This document shows, piece by piece, positions 1 to 6,471 of a DNA stretch of 64,000 nucleotides. The first letter of the stretch is position 1, and each line of letters starts with the position of its first letter. The stretch is from Streptomyces fructofermentans (GTDB taxonomy: Bacteria; Actinomycetota; Actinomycetes; Streptomycetales; Streptomycetaceae). The notes beneath the pieces were generated by a model. That model was given only the letters and a program-made list of their open reading frames with translations. It was not told where the DNA came from and searched no databases. The translations under genes were made by a program, and so were the position numbers. The stretch spans positions 310,810-374,809 of the forward strand of contig NZ_BMWD01000004.1 in NCBI RefSeq assembly GCF_014651055.1, given 5' to 3'.

Positions 1-327
1 GCCAAGCACACGGCGGGCCAGGCTCTGTCCCGGCTGCTCAATCTCACGGACGGACTGCTGGGCCAGGGCCGCAACGTCCTGGTGGGCGTCACGACCAACG
101 AGGACCTGGAGCGCCTGCACCCCGCCGTCGTCCGCCCCGGCCGCTGCCTCGCCCGGATCGAGGTGGGTGCCCTCACCCGCCGCGAGTCCGCGGCCTGGCT
201 CGGCACGGAGGAGGGCCTGGGCCGCGAGGGCGCGACGCTCGCCGAGTTGTACGCCCTGCGCCGCGGCACCACCCCGGCATCGGTGCCGGACCAGCGCGAG
301 GGCGCGGACGCGGGGCTCTACTTGTAG
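1..327 (+). CDS. AAA-type ATPase, C-terminal part (DUF5925-like)
   Basis: The window opens inside this gene, so only the last 108 residues are visible. The segment around residues 20-50 (NVLVGVTTNEDL, then HPAVVRPGRC) has the sensor-1 and arginine-finger pattern of AAA ATPases, where the chain usually reads 'TN...LDPALLRPGR'. The rest is a short helical tail. In Streptomyces this ending matches ATPases that carry DUF5925; that name is an inference from the tail because the Walker motifs lie upstream of the window. It ends at TAG 325-327 and is followed by a repeat-rich non-coding stretch. Confidence 0.7.
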   Translation, partial: AKHTAGQALSRLLNLTDGLLGQGRNVLVGVTTNEDLERLHPAVVRPGRCLARIEVGALTRRESAAWLGTEEGLGREGATLAELYALRRGTTPASVPDQREGADAGLYL

Positions 328-337
328 GCCCCACAGC

Positions 338-428
338 CCGGATGGGCCCTGCGGCCTCGGAGGGTCCCACGGTCCGGATGGGCCCTGCGGCCCGGAGGGT
401 CCCACGGTCTGGGTGGGTGCCCTGCGGT
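338..428. repeat. About 35-bp tandem repeat
   Basis: Two nearly identical units (338-373 and 374-408) share CCGGATGGGCCCTGCGG and GGAGGGTCCCACGGT. A shortened third unit follows at 409-428, and degenerate copies continue towards 470. They follow directly on the upstream ATPase gene. Confidence 0.7.
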
Positions 429-504
429 CCGGATGGGTCCGGCTGGTCCTGTGGGCCCTGCGGCCCCGGTGGGCGCCGACGGTGTCTGCGGGCGCCGCGG
501 TTCC

Positions 505-518
505 GGGGGGGGGGGGGG
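505..518. repeat. Homopolymer of 14 G
   Basis: An uninterrupted run of 14 guanines lies in the repeat-rich intergenic stretch. Such a tract is prone to slippage and to sequencing error. No gene reads through it. Confidence 0.85.
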
Positions 519-891
519 CACAAGCGGGGTCTCCGGGTCCCGCGATCCCGGTGGGCACAGGCGGCGTATGCGGATGCCGCGGTTCCGGTGTGCACGGGCG
601 GTGTCTGCGCCGCGGCTCCGGTACGCGCCTCCGTGGCCGGTCCGCGGTCACGCCCGCGGGTGCGGGCGTGCGGGCCGTCGCGGTCCTGCTCTCACGGCGG
701 GACCACGGGTACGGTCACCCGTCGCCCGTCACCGGTAGCCGGGCGGCGGTCGCTCCGGGTGGGTCCGTGAACGCCCGGCAGCCGCCCCGTACCCGGCGGA
801 CGCGGCACGGGGCAGGCCCGTCGCCGAAGGTCGCAGGCGTCTGCGGGCGCCGAGAGCGACGCGGCGGAGGGGCCGGCCCCGCTCCCGTCGG

Positions 892-1272
892 TCACCCCGT
901 GCTGTCGTACGCCGCCCTCAGGGCGTCCCTCGCCGCGTCGAGGGCCGCGGCCTCGGAGAGTCCGAGTCGCTGGACCCGCTCGGCGTAGGACTGCGCGGCG
1001 GCGGCCGCCCCACGGGACGCCGCGTCGCCGGCCGCCGCGACGAACGTGCCGTTGCGGCCCCGGGTCTCGATGACGCCGTCGGCCTCCAGGGCCCGGTACG
1101 CCTTGGCGACCGTGTTGGCCGCGAGGCCGAGCGACTCGGCGAGCCCGCGAACCGTGGGGAGCCGGTAGCCCACCGGCAGGGTCCCCGCCCTCGCCTGCTC
1201 GGAAATCGTCGCGCGCACCTGCTCGTAGGGCGCGACACCCGCACCGTCGTCGATGTCGATCTTCAGCGTCAC
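892..1272 (-). CDS. GntR-family transcriptional regulator (YtrA-like)
   Basis: A 126-residue DNA-binding regulator. The N-terminal winged helix-turn-helix occupies about residues 12-80: PYEQVRATISEQARAGTLP, then LPTVRGLAESLGLAANTVAK as the recognition helix-turn-helix and ETRGRNGTFV as the wing. The C-terminal tail is only about 45 residues, mostly helical and Ala-rich, with no ligand-binding domain; this is the size and layout of the YtrA subfamily. I chose the GTG at 1272 (VTLKIDID) because the domain begins there and the upstream extension is Arg/Pro-rich with no similarity to the family. A GGAGGT lies 16 nt upstream, rather far. It is divergent from the acetyltransferase at 1509. Confidence 0.85.
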   Translation of the reverse strand: MTLKIDIDDGAGVAPYEQVRATISEQARAGTLPVGYRLPTVRGLAESLGLAANTVAKAYRALEADGVIETRGRNGTFVAAAGDAASRGAAAAAQSYAERVQRLGLSEAAALDAARDALRAAYDSTG

Positions 1273-1508
1273 GCAGCGATTGTCCCGCACCTCCGGCGGA
1301 TCGCACCTCCGGGGAACGGGGCTTGGGGAACGGGCTCTTCGGGGCGGCGTGCCCTCCGTGCTCGTCCCCGGGCGGAAACGCTTCCGGGCAACAGCGGTTG
1401 CGGGCGAGGGAGGCCCGGACGGGCACGCCCGGCACTCCCCCGCCCCGGAGGCGGGCTCACGGAAAATGGGAGGCAACCGGCCGCGTGCCACGCGTAGCGT
1501 GCGGCGTC

Positions 1509-2429
1509 ATGACTGTGACTGTCCGCGACTTCCGCGCGGGAGACGCCGAGGGATTCGCCCGGGTCAGGCATCTGGCGCTGCCCTTCATGCTCTCCACCCC
1601 CGAGTCCATCGCCTACGACGTCGCACACGCCCATCCCGACGCCCACTTCCAGCCGCTGGTCGCGGAGGAGGACGGCGAACTCGTCGGCACGGCCCAGGTA
1701 GGCGTGGCGCACGAGAGCCCGCAGCCGGGCCAGGGCTACCTCAACGTGTACGTGCATCCCGAGCACCGGGGCCGCGGTGCCGGAACCCTGCTGGTGAGCA
1801 CCGCCGAGGAGCGCCTCGCCGCCCTCGGCACGTCGAAGGCCTTCGCCTGGGTCCTGGACGACCCGACACACCGCGCCTTCGCAGAGCGCCGGGGCTACGG
1901 GGCGGGACGCTCCGCGCACTTCCTCCGTCTGGACCTGGCCAACGGCTCCCTCCCGCCGCTCCAGGAGCCGCCCGCGGGTGTCGAACTGCGTTCCGCGGCC
2001 GACTACGCGGCTGACCCCCGCCCCCTGTTCGAACTGGACGCGGAGACGCTCCTCGACGAGCCGGGCGACATCTCCTACGAGTTCACGGACTACGAGGCGT
2101 GGCTGGAGTCCACCTGGCACCACCCCCTTCTCAGTCATGAGCTGACCTCGGTCGCGGTCGTGGACGGGCGGCCCGCCGCGTTCAGCGCGGCCCGCACCGG
2201 CGGGGACGGCCGCTACGACACGGCGATGACCGGGACGGCCCGCGCCCAGCGCGGCTGCGGTCTCGCCAAGCTCGCCAAGAACGACTCGCTGCACCGCGCC
2301 CGCGCCGCCGGCTTCACCGAGGCGTTCACGGGCAACGACGCCGGGAACGGGCCGATGCTGGCGATCAACGAATGGTTCGGCTACGAGATCTGCGCCACGG
2401 AGGTGCGTCATGTCCGCGAACTCGGCTGA
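1509..2429 (+). CDS. GNAT-family N-acetyltransferase (tandem GNAT)
   Basis: A 306-residue acetyl-CoA-dependent acetyltransferase of unknown acceptor. The first GNAT domain contains the pantetheine-binding loop HPEHRGRGAGTLL at about residues 83-95. A second, degenerate GNAT half follows (MTGTARAQRGCGLAKLAKND and NDAGNGPMLAINEWFGYE), the two-lobed layout common in actinobacteria. The ATG at 1509 (MTVTVRDFRAGD) is the natural domain start; the open frame upstream is low-complexity. Its 3' end overlaps the next gene by 20 bp, so the two are probably co-transcribed and translationally coupled. Confidence 0.85.
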   Translation: MTVTVRDFRAGDAEGFARVRHLALPFMLSTPESIAYDVAHAHPDAHFQPLVAEEDGELVGTAQVGVAHESPQPGQGYLNVYVHPEHRGRGAGTLLVSTAEERLAALGTSKAFAWVLDDPTHRAFAERRGYGAGRSAHFLRLDLANGSLPPLQEPPAGVELRSAADYAADPRPLFELDAETLLDEPGDISYEFTDYEAWLESTWHHPLLSHELTSVAVVDGRPAAFSAARTGGDGRYDTAMTGTARAQRGCGLAKLAKNDSLHRARAAGFTEAFTGNDAGNGPMLAINEWFGYEICATEVRHVRELG

Positions 2430-2934
2430 GTCCGCACGACTGTTGGAGGTCGTGCTCGTCAAGGCCGGCCGCACGAAGATCCGCTATCCGGCGGAGCTGC
2501 TGCACGACGACGGCACCCGCGTCACGGTCCGCGCGCCCTGGGCCGGAGCCTCGGTCCGCGACTTCGGCTTCGTGCGCTTCGAGCCGGGCGACGTCTTCAC
2601 CGAGCACTACTGGCGCGACCGGTGGTACGCGGTGAAGGAGGTCCGTGACGCGGCGGGCGTCCTGAAGGGCCACTACTGCGACGTCACGCGCCCGGCCGCC
2701 GTCCTCGGCGAGGAACTGGTCGTCGAGGACCTCGACCTCGACCTGTGGCGCTCCGCGGACGGTGCGGCCGTACTGCGCCTGGACGAGGACGAGTTCGCGG
2801 CGAGCGGTATCGAGACGGCCGACCCGCGGGCCGCGGCCGCCGCCCTCGACGCCCTGGACCGGCTCGAAGCCATGGCCCGGGAGGGCGACTTCGAGGAGCT
2901 GCTGTCCTGGCCCCCGCGCTCCGCGGCCGGCTGA
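2410..2934 (+). CDS. DUF402 domain-containing protein
   Basis: A 174-residue protein with the DUF402 fold (FomD-like; some members are nucleoside diphosphate or monophosphate hydrolases). The conserved stretch runs from GDVFTEHYWRDRWYAV through KGHYCDVTRPA to DLDLDLW and LDEDEFA; the Asp-rich segments are the likely metal-binding residues. The C-terminus is helical and Ala-rich. It starts 20 bp inside the acetyltransferase gene upstream. The substrate cannot be read from the sequence. Confidence 0.8.
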   Translation: MSANSAESARLLEVVLVKAGRTKIRYPAELLHDDGTRVTVRAPWAGASVRDFGFVRFEPGDVFTEHYWRDRWYAVKEVRDAAGVLKGHYCDVTRPAAVLGEELVVEDLDLDLWRSADGAAVLRLDEDEFAASGIETADPRAAAAALDALDRLEAMAREGDFEELLSWPPRSAAG

Positions 2935-2945
2935 CCCACCGCCCT

Positions 2946-3569
2946 TCACGGGACGGCCACCAGCGCGTACCGCTCGTCGTCGACCTCGCGGCCCCACAGC
3001 GGCGAGTCGTCCGACAGGCGGTCCACGCGGAGCTCCCGCACCAGGGGCGCGAGCAGCCCGGTCAGCCGGTCCGCGGACAGGCCGACCGGGCTCACCGTCC
3101 CCCAGACGCCCTCGACGAGGACCAGGCGCCCGCCGGGGCGGAGGAGTCCGCGCCAGTGCCGCAGGACGCGGGCCGGACCGGGCAGCGTCCACAGCACATG
3201 GCGGACGAGCACGACGTCGAACCGCTGCTCGCCGACCGGCGGCGCCGCAGCGTCACCGACGAGGAACGCCGCGTCGCGACCGGCGAGTTTGGCGCGGGCC
3301 AGCTCGACCATGCGGGGCGAGAGGTCGACGCCCGTGACGCGGTGCCGCTGTTCGGCGGCGAGCAGCGACAGGCTGCCGGTGCCGCAGCCGAGGTCGAGCA
3401 CGTCGGACGGGGCGCGCGGCAGCCAGCCGCGCAGTCTGGCGGCCCATGCCTCGCGTACGACGGGGTCCCGCAGTCCGTGGTCGGGTTCGTCGTCGAAGGT
3501 GGCGGACTCGGCGTCCCAGTCGACGCGGCGCCGCTCGTCACCGGCTTCCGCCGGGTGGTCACTGGTCAT
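2946..3569 (-). CDS. Class I SAM-dependent methyltransferase
   Basis: A 207-residue soluble methyltransferase. Motif I is DVLDLGCGTGSLSLLA at about residues 58-73, followed by the acidic residue that binds the SAM ribose in VTGVDLSPRMVELA, then FDVVLVRHVLWTLP (motif IV/post-II) and LRPGGRLVLVEGVWG. This is the Methyltransf_11/25 layout at normal length. The acceptor is unknown. It converges with the DUF402 gene, 11 bp apart. Confidence 0.88.
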   Translation of the reverse strand: MTSDHPAEAGDERRRVDWDAESATFDDEPDHGLRDPVVREAWAARLRGWLPRAPSDVLDLGCGTGSLSLLAAEQRHRVTGVDLSPRMVELARAKLAGRDAAFLVGDAAAPPVGEQRFDVVLVRHVLWTLPGPARVLRHWRGLLRPGGRLVLVEGVWGTVSPVGLSADRLTGLLAPLVRELRVDRLSDDSPLWGREVDDERYALVAVP

Positions 3570-3965
3570 GCGCCCAGAGTGACACCGACCACTGACAACG
3601 GGCCGCCGGCCCGGGCGGACCCGCAGGTTCCGGGGCGACGCACCCGACGGCTTCCGGCACCTCGCGATGCCTCCCGGCGACTCCCGGCCCCTCCCGGCCC
3701 CTCCCGGCCCCTCCCGGCCCCTCCCGGCCCCTCCCGGCGAATCCTGGCAGCTGCCCGGCGACTCCCGGCAGCTGCCGGTGACTCGCGGCGATCCCCGGCA
3801 CGGTCCGGCACGGTCCGGACACGCAGACGATCACTCATGTCCGATATCTGGACTCCTGGACGGAAGGTGAGCACGACCACTGACAGGAGCCCGCCGATGA
3901 GTCAGTCTCCGGGAAACGGTCTACCTCCCGTGAACGCGGAAGCCGGTGGACACGAGGAGGCAGCC
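3570..3965. other. Non-coding spacer with decamer repeats
   Basis: This 396-bp gap separates the methyltransferase promoter from a small ORF. Apart from the decamer array at 3671-3740 it has a duplicated 'accgaccactgac' / 'acgaccactgac' segment. An ATG at 3897 opens in frame with the small ORF and has AGGAG 7 nt upstream, but the intervening codons lack the usual G/C third-position bias. Confidence 0.5.
3671..3740. repeat. Seven tandem decamers CTCCCGGCCC
   Basis: Seven units in exact 10-bp register: CTCCCGGCGA, five perfect CTCCCGGCCC (3681-3730), and CTCCCGGCGA again. No matching protein repeat is supported. Confidence 0.9.
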
Positions 3966-4100
3966 ATGCGCCGCACAACCTTGCAGAAGCCCCTGAGGAA
4001 GCCGGACTCCCGCCGTCCGCGGGACGAGTCCGAGGAGCGCCCCGCACAGCGTCCGGAGGTCCGGAAGGACATCCGTCGCACCTGGTGGCCGGACGGCTGA
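3966..4100 (+). CDS. Small basic Arg-rich protein (44 aa), hypothetical
   Basis: A 44-residue highly charged ORF starting MRRTTLQKPLRKP and ending RRTWWPDG. AGGAGG lies 5 nt before the ATG. From this ATG the codons have strongly G/C third positions, whereas the upstream in-frame extension (possible starts at 3897 and 3837) does not, which favours the short form. No domain is recognisable; it is probably cytoplasmic and nucleic-acid-like in charge. A real gene is likely but not certain. Confidence 0.45.
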   Translation: MRRTTLQKPLRKPDSRRPRDESEERPAQRPEVRKDIRRTWWPDG

Positions 4101-4150
4101 GCCCGTCGGCGACGGGCTTCCCACGCCCCGCGCCCAGAGCCCGGCGCCCC

Positions 4151-4191
4151 GTGCCCCGTGCCCCGTGCCCCACGCCCCACGCCCCACGCCC
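4151..4191. repeat. Heptamer tandem array GTGCCCC / ACGCCCC
   Basis: Three GTGCCCC units followed by three ACGCCCC units (the last one incomplete) between the small ORF and the 3' end of the acetyltransferase gene, a convergent intergenic position. Confidence 0.8.
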
Positions 4192-4677
4192 TCAGGGTGC
4201 GAGGCGCTTGCGGTAGTGGAGGCGGTCGTAGGGCCCGTCCACCCTGCGCTCCAGGAGTTCGTACCCGAACCTCGGATAGATCCTCTGGTTCTCCCACATC
4301 AAGGCGTTCGTGCAGAGCCTGACCTCGGGCAGCCCGAGTTCCCGCGCGTGCGCGTCCACGAAGTCGAGCAGCCGCCGCCCCACCCCCTGTCCGTGGGCCT
4401 CCGGACGGACCGCGATGCTTTCGAGGAAGAGGTGGTCCTCGTGCGCCTCGACCACCACCAGCCCGGTCACGGGCTCCCCCGTCACGAACACCCGTCCCGC
4501 GGCCACATCGGCGGCGTGGTCCGCCTCCATGGGCTTCGGCACCACGCCGATCCGCTCGATGTAGGGCCTGTACGCGGCGTCGGTGACGGCTTTCACGGCA
4601 GCGGTGTCGGAACCCCGCGCCCGCCGGATCCCGGCGCGGGTCGAAGCGTCCGAGGCGCCGGTCGGGATCTCGTCCAT
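4192..4677 (-). CDS. GNAT-family N-acetyltransferase
   Basis: A 161-residue single-domain acetyltransferase. The acetyl-CoA loop is RPEAHGQGVGRRLLDFVDAH at about residues 92-111, preceded by the beta-4 strand HLFLESIAV, and the C-terminal GFxxLERR-type ending (YPRFGYELLERR) is typical. The acceptor is unknown. It is the last chromosomal gene before the left end of the integrated element, and its promoter lies within about 100 bp of the left junction. Confidence 0.85.
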   Translation of the reverse strand: MDEIPTGASDASTRAGIRRARGSDTAAVKAVTDAAYRPYIERIGVVPKPMEADHAADVAAGRVFVTGEPVTGLVVVEAHEDHLFLESIAVRPEAHGQGVGRRLLDFVDAHARELGLPEVRLCTNALMWENQRIYPRFGYELLERRVDGPYDRLHYRKRLAP

Positions 4678-4704
4678 GACTCGAACGCTACCGGCCGACG
4701 CGCG

Positions 4705-4739
4705 CCGGGCCTGCGGGCCGGACCGGCGCGCAGGCCCGG
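4705..4739. terminator. Inverted repeat near the left junction
   Basis: A perfect 11-bp inverted repeat (CCGGGCCTGCG at 4705-4715, CGCAGGCCCGG at 4729-4739) with a 13-nt loop, on the chromosomal side of the left attachment core. It could act as a terminator or insulator between the element and the acetyltransferase promoter. It is not a tRNA 3' end. Confidence 0.4.
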
Positions 4740-4772
4740 TGGGCCGCTACCTGATCCCAGCCTCAGCACTCC

Positions 4773-4788
4773 CTTAACGGCACCGTAA
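4773..4788. other. Candidate attL core
   Basis: CTTAACGGCACCGTAA, matched at 22656-22671 by the same sequence with one mismatch (12 bp identical, CTTAACGGCACC). It lies about 100 bp beyond the end of the integrase gene and contains the near-palindrome TTAACGG-CA-CCGTAA expected of a tyrosine recombinase core. There is no tRNA gene at this site, unlike pSAM2 itself. Confidence 0.55.
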
Positions 4789-4790
4789 AG

Positions 4791-4832
4791 GCCTCTGACC
4801 TGCCGCAAGAGTCGCACTCGCAGGTCAGAGGC
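4791..4832 (-). terminator. Stem-loop downstream of int
   Basis: A perfect 13-bp inverted repeat (GCCTCTGACCTGC at 4791-4803, GCAGGTCAGAGGC at 4820-4832) with a 16-nt loop between the integrase stop and the attL core. It probably ends the long minus-strand transcript of the element. There is no clear T tract. Confidence 0.55.
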
Positions 4833-4859
4833 GGGATCCGAGGGCCTCATCTAGGCGCG

Positions 4860-4879
4860 GGGAGCCAAACAGGGAGCCA
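4860..4879. other. Paired GGGAGCCA repeats (left arm-type sites)
   Basis: GGGAGCCA occurs at 4860-4867 and again at 4872-4879, 12 bp apart, next to the integrase stop codon. The same octamer pair with the same 12-bp spacing occurs inside the right end (22523-22542). This placement fits arm-type integrase or Xis binding sites; the function is inferred. Confidence 0.5.
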
Positions 4880-4890
4880 CCGCGCACGAG

Positions 4891-6084
4891 TCAGCCTCCC
4901 CCGGGGGTACCTCCGTCCTTCGCGTCGTCTTCACCAAAGATGTCGTCCATCGCTTCCGCGCCCTCGGAGATGACGGGGCGCAGTTGCTTGCGGTAGACCC
5001 GCTCAGTCGTTCCGCTGCCCATGTGCCCGACAAGGCGCGCGATGACCTCGATCGGGATTCCATGGTCCGACAGCAGGGACACGAAGCTTGTCCGCAACTC
5101 TCGCGGAGTCCACTCCTGCGGATTCTGGAAACCCGCCTCTTTGAGCAGCGCCCGGAAGTTCCGGCGGACGTTCAGAGCGCTGCGTACTTCGCCGCTCTCA
5201 GTCGGGAAGACGAGAGCTTCATCGCTCCACGCTTTCCCGCCTGCCAGGCATCTGGCCTGCTCTTGGCGCTTGTGCGCCTTCATGACGAGAGCGGCTTGCC
5301 GCGGCATAGCCAGTGATCGTCGGCTCTTACGGGTCTTCGTGTCGCCGTGTCGACGCACTGAACGCCACACATCGACGTGAGGCTTGTCCCTGCCGGAGCC
5401 CGCCAGATGAATGTGGGCCCAGGTGAGGGGTCGCGCTTCCTCCGGGCGGACACCCACGAGAAGCGACAAGACCACGTAGGCGTGGATCCAGCTTCCCTCT
5501 CTCGCGCGAAGAACCGCCTCACCCTGCTTCAGCGAAAGCGACTTGCTCGGTCGGCCCGCTTGCCCGTCCGGTACCTCGACCAGTTCAGCCACGTTACGAA
5601 TGGCCCTGCCTCTCCTCTGAGCGTGGCTGATCGACCGCCGCAAGATCGAATGGACCATCTTCAGAGACTGCGTCGCGAGAACCTCGGCCTCCGCCTCCAA
5701 CCACTCGTCAAGGTCATCGGCTTCAAGATCCCGCATCTTGGCTTTGCCGAGATGCGGGATGATGTGATGCTCCGCGAGGCTCTTGTACGTATCGACACTC
5801 GTCACCTCCCTGCCTTTGAGCCCCTGCGAGATCCAGTCGGTCACGGCTTGGGCAACGCTGTAGTTCGCGGGCGCCTTGGCACCGTCCGCCAGTTCCTTCC
5901 TCAACTCACGAAGCTTCTGGCGGACCTCGGCCTTTGTCCTGCCTGACACCTTCGGGCGGTTGCGCTTGCCGGCCGGGGTGTAGCCGAGAGACACCGCGCC
6001 GATGTACCGGTTCTTGGACTTGTCCCAGTAGATCGAATCGTCGCCGTGTCCTGCTCTGGTACGCCGATCGGGGGTCTCGGTCAT
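4891..6084 (-). CDS. int: Tyrosine recombinase / site-specific integrase
   Basis: A 397-residue integrase that would integrate and excise the element. An N-terminal arm-binding/AP2-like part (GDDSIYWDKSKNRYIG, then GRTKAEVRQKLRELRKEL) precedes a SAM-like core-binding domain (about 75-165) and the catalytic domain. Visible catalytic residues are R213 (VGVRPEEARPLTW), a Lys near 250-252 (DTKTRKS), R331 (PRELRTS), H354 (LVGHMG) and the nucleophile Y364 (ERVYRKQL). The usual box-II HxxR has Arg at position 328 instead of His, and the residue after R331 is Thr. Length is normal for AICE integrases. The ATG has GGAAGG upstream, itself just downstream of a strong hairpin. It is the last gene before attL. 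Confidence 0.93.
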   Translation of the reverse strand: MTETPDRRTRAGHGDDSIYWDKSKNRYIGAVSLGYTPAGKRNRPKVSGRTKAEVRQKLRELRKELADGAKAPANYSVAQAVTDWISQGLKGREVTSVDTYKSLAEHHIIPHLGKAKMRDLEADDLDEWLEAEAEVLATQSLKMVHSILRRSISHAQRRGRAIRNVAELVEVPDGQAGRPSKSLSLKQGEAVLRAREGSWIHAYVVLSLLVGVRPEEARPLTWAHIHLAGSGRDKPHVDVWRSVRRHGDTKTRKSRRSLAMPRQAALVMKAHKRQEQARCLAGGKAWSDEALVFPTESGEVRSALNVRRNFRALLKEAGFQNPQEWTPRELRTSFVSLLSDHGIPIEVIARLVGHMGSGTTERVYRKQLRPVISEGAEAMDDIFGEDDAKDGGTPGGG

Positions 6085-6107
6085 GCGTCGTTACCTTCCA
6101 AACAGAA

Positions 6108-6141
6108 GAGCAGGGCCGCATCCGTGGATGCGGCCCTGCTC
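6108..6141 (-). terminator. Strong hairpin between xis and int
   Basis: A perfect 16-bp inverted repeat (GAGCAGGGCCGCATCC at 6108-6123, its complement at 6126-6141) with a tight turn. It lies between the stop of the excisionase gene and the ribosome-binding site of int, 24 nt before the int ATG. It could terminate or attenuate transcription entering int from upstream. No T tract follows. Confidence 0.65.
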
Positions 6142-6151
6142 GGTGGTGACG

Positions 6152-6436
6152 TCAGGCGGCTGTGTCAGCTTCGTGTTTCAGAAGTTCGACGTACTCATCG
6201 ATCCACTCCACGGGCACGAGACGCCGGCGACCACGGCGGACGGTACGGAGCCGCCCAAGCCGTATCTCGTCGTACGTCGCAGTGCGCCCGATGCCAAGGA
6301 GCTCTGCTGCGACTTCCACGCTGCACAGACGGGGCAGTGTCGGAACGGCGGCCTCCGTCACAGATGCGCTCACGGAGACCTCCACGAGTTGGGCATACAT
6401 TCCTCTGAGTCGCGACTCATCGGCACTCAACGGCAC
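6152..6436 (-). CDS. xis: Excisionase / helix-turn-helix DNA-binding protein
   Basis: A 94-residue protein with a MerR/excisionase-type helix-turn-helix at about residues 36-80: LCSVEVAAELLGIGRTATYD, then EIRLGRLRTVRRGRRRLVPV and WIDEYVELL. Xis proteins bend DNA at the attachment arms and drive integrase towards excision. It lies directly upstream of int, the standard AICE arrangement. The ATG at 6436 overlaps the primase-helicase stop; a later ATG (residue 13) is possible. The start region is inside a large inverted repeat that may be its operator. Confidence 0.85.
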   Translation of the reverse strand: MPLSADESRLRGMYAQLVEVSVSASVTEAAVPTLPRLCSVEVAAELLGIGRTATYDEIRLGRLRTVRRGRRRLVPVEWIDEYVELLKHEADTAA

Positions 6437-6471
6437 TCAGAGGGTTCTTGAGAGTCGATGAGTCGCGACTC
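6407..6471. promoter_or_regulatory. Inverted 16-bp repeats flanking the xis start
   Basis: GAGTCGCGACTCATCG (6407-6422) and its exact reverse complement (6456-6471) flank the xis start codon. Each contains the 12-bp palindrome GAGTCGCGACTC. Between them CGGCACTCA occurs twice in direct orientation (6421-6429, 6431-6439). The repeats lie in coding sequence of both xis and the primase-helicase 3' end, so the constraint looks regulatory. A binding site for Xis or an element repressor is the simplest explanation. Confidence 0.55.

Larger units (their letters stand above)
328..891. other. Repeat-rich non-coding stretch
   Basis: No gene is supported in these 564 bases. Several long frames are open on both strands, but only because stop codons are rare in GC-rich repeats; their Gly-Pro-rich 'collagen-like' translations follow from the repeats. 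The stretch holds an approximately 35-bp tandem repeat, a run of 14 G, and three diverged copies of a block around GCCGCGGTTCCGG. Confidence 0.6.

Noticed and set aside
342..770. Collagen-like Gly-Pro-rich ORFs
   Set aside because: The Gly-X-Y look is produced by the tandem DNA repeats in more than one frame and on both strands; there is no start signal.
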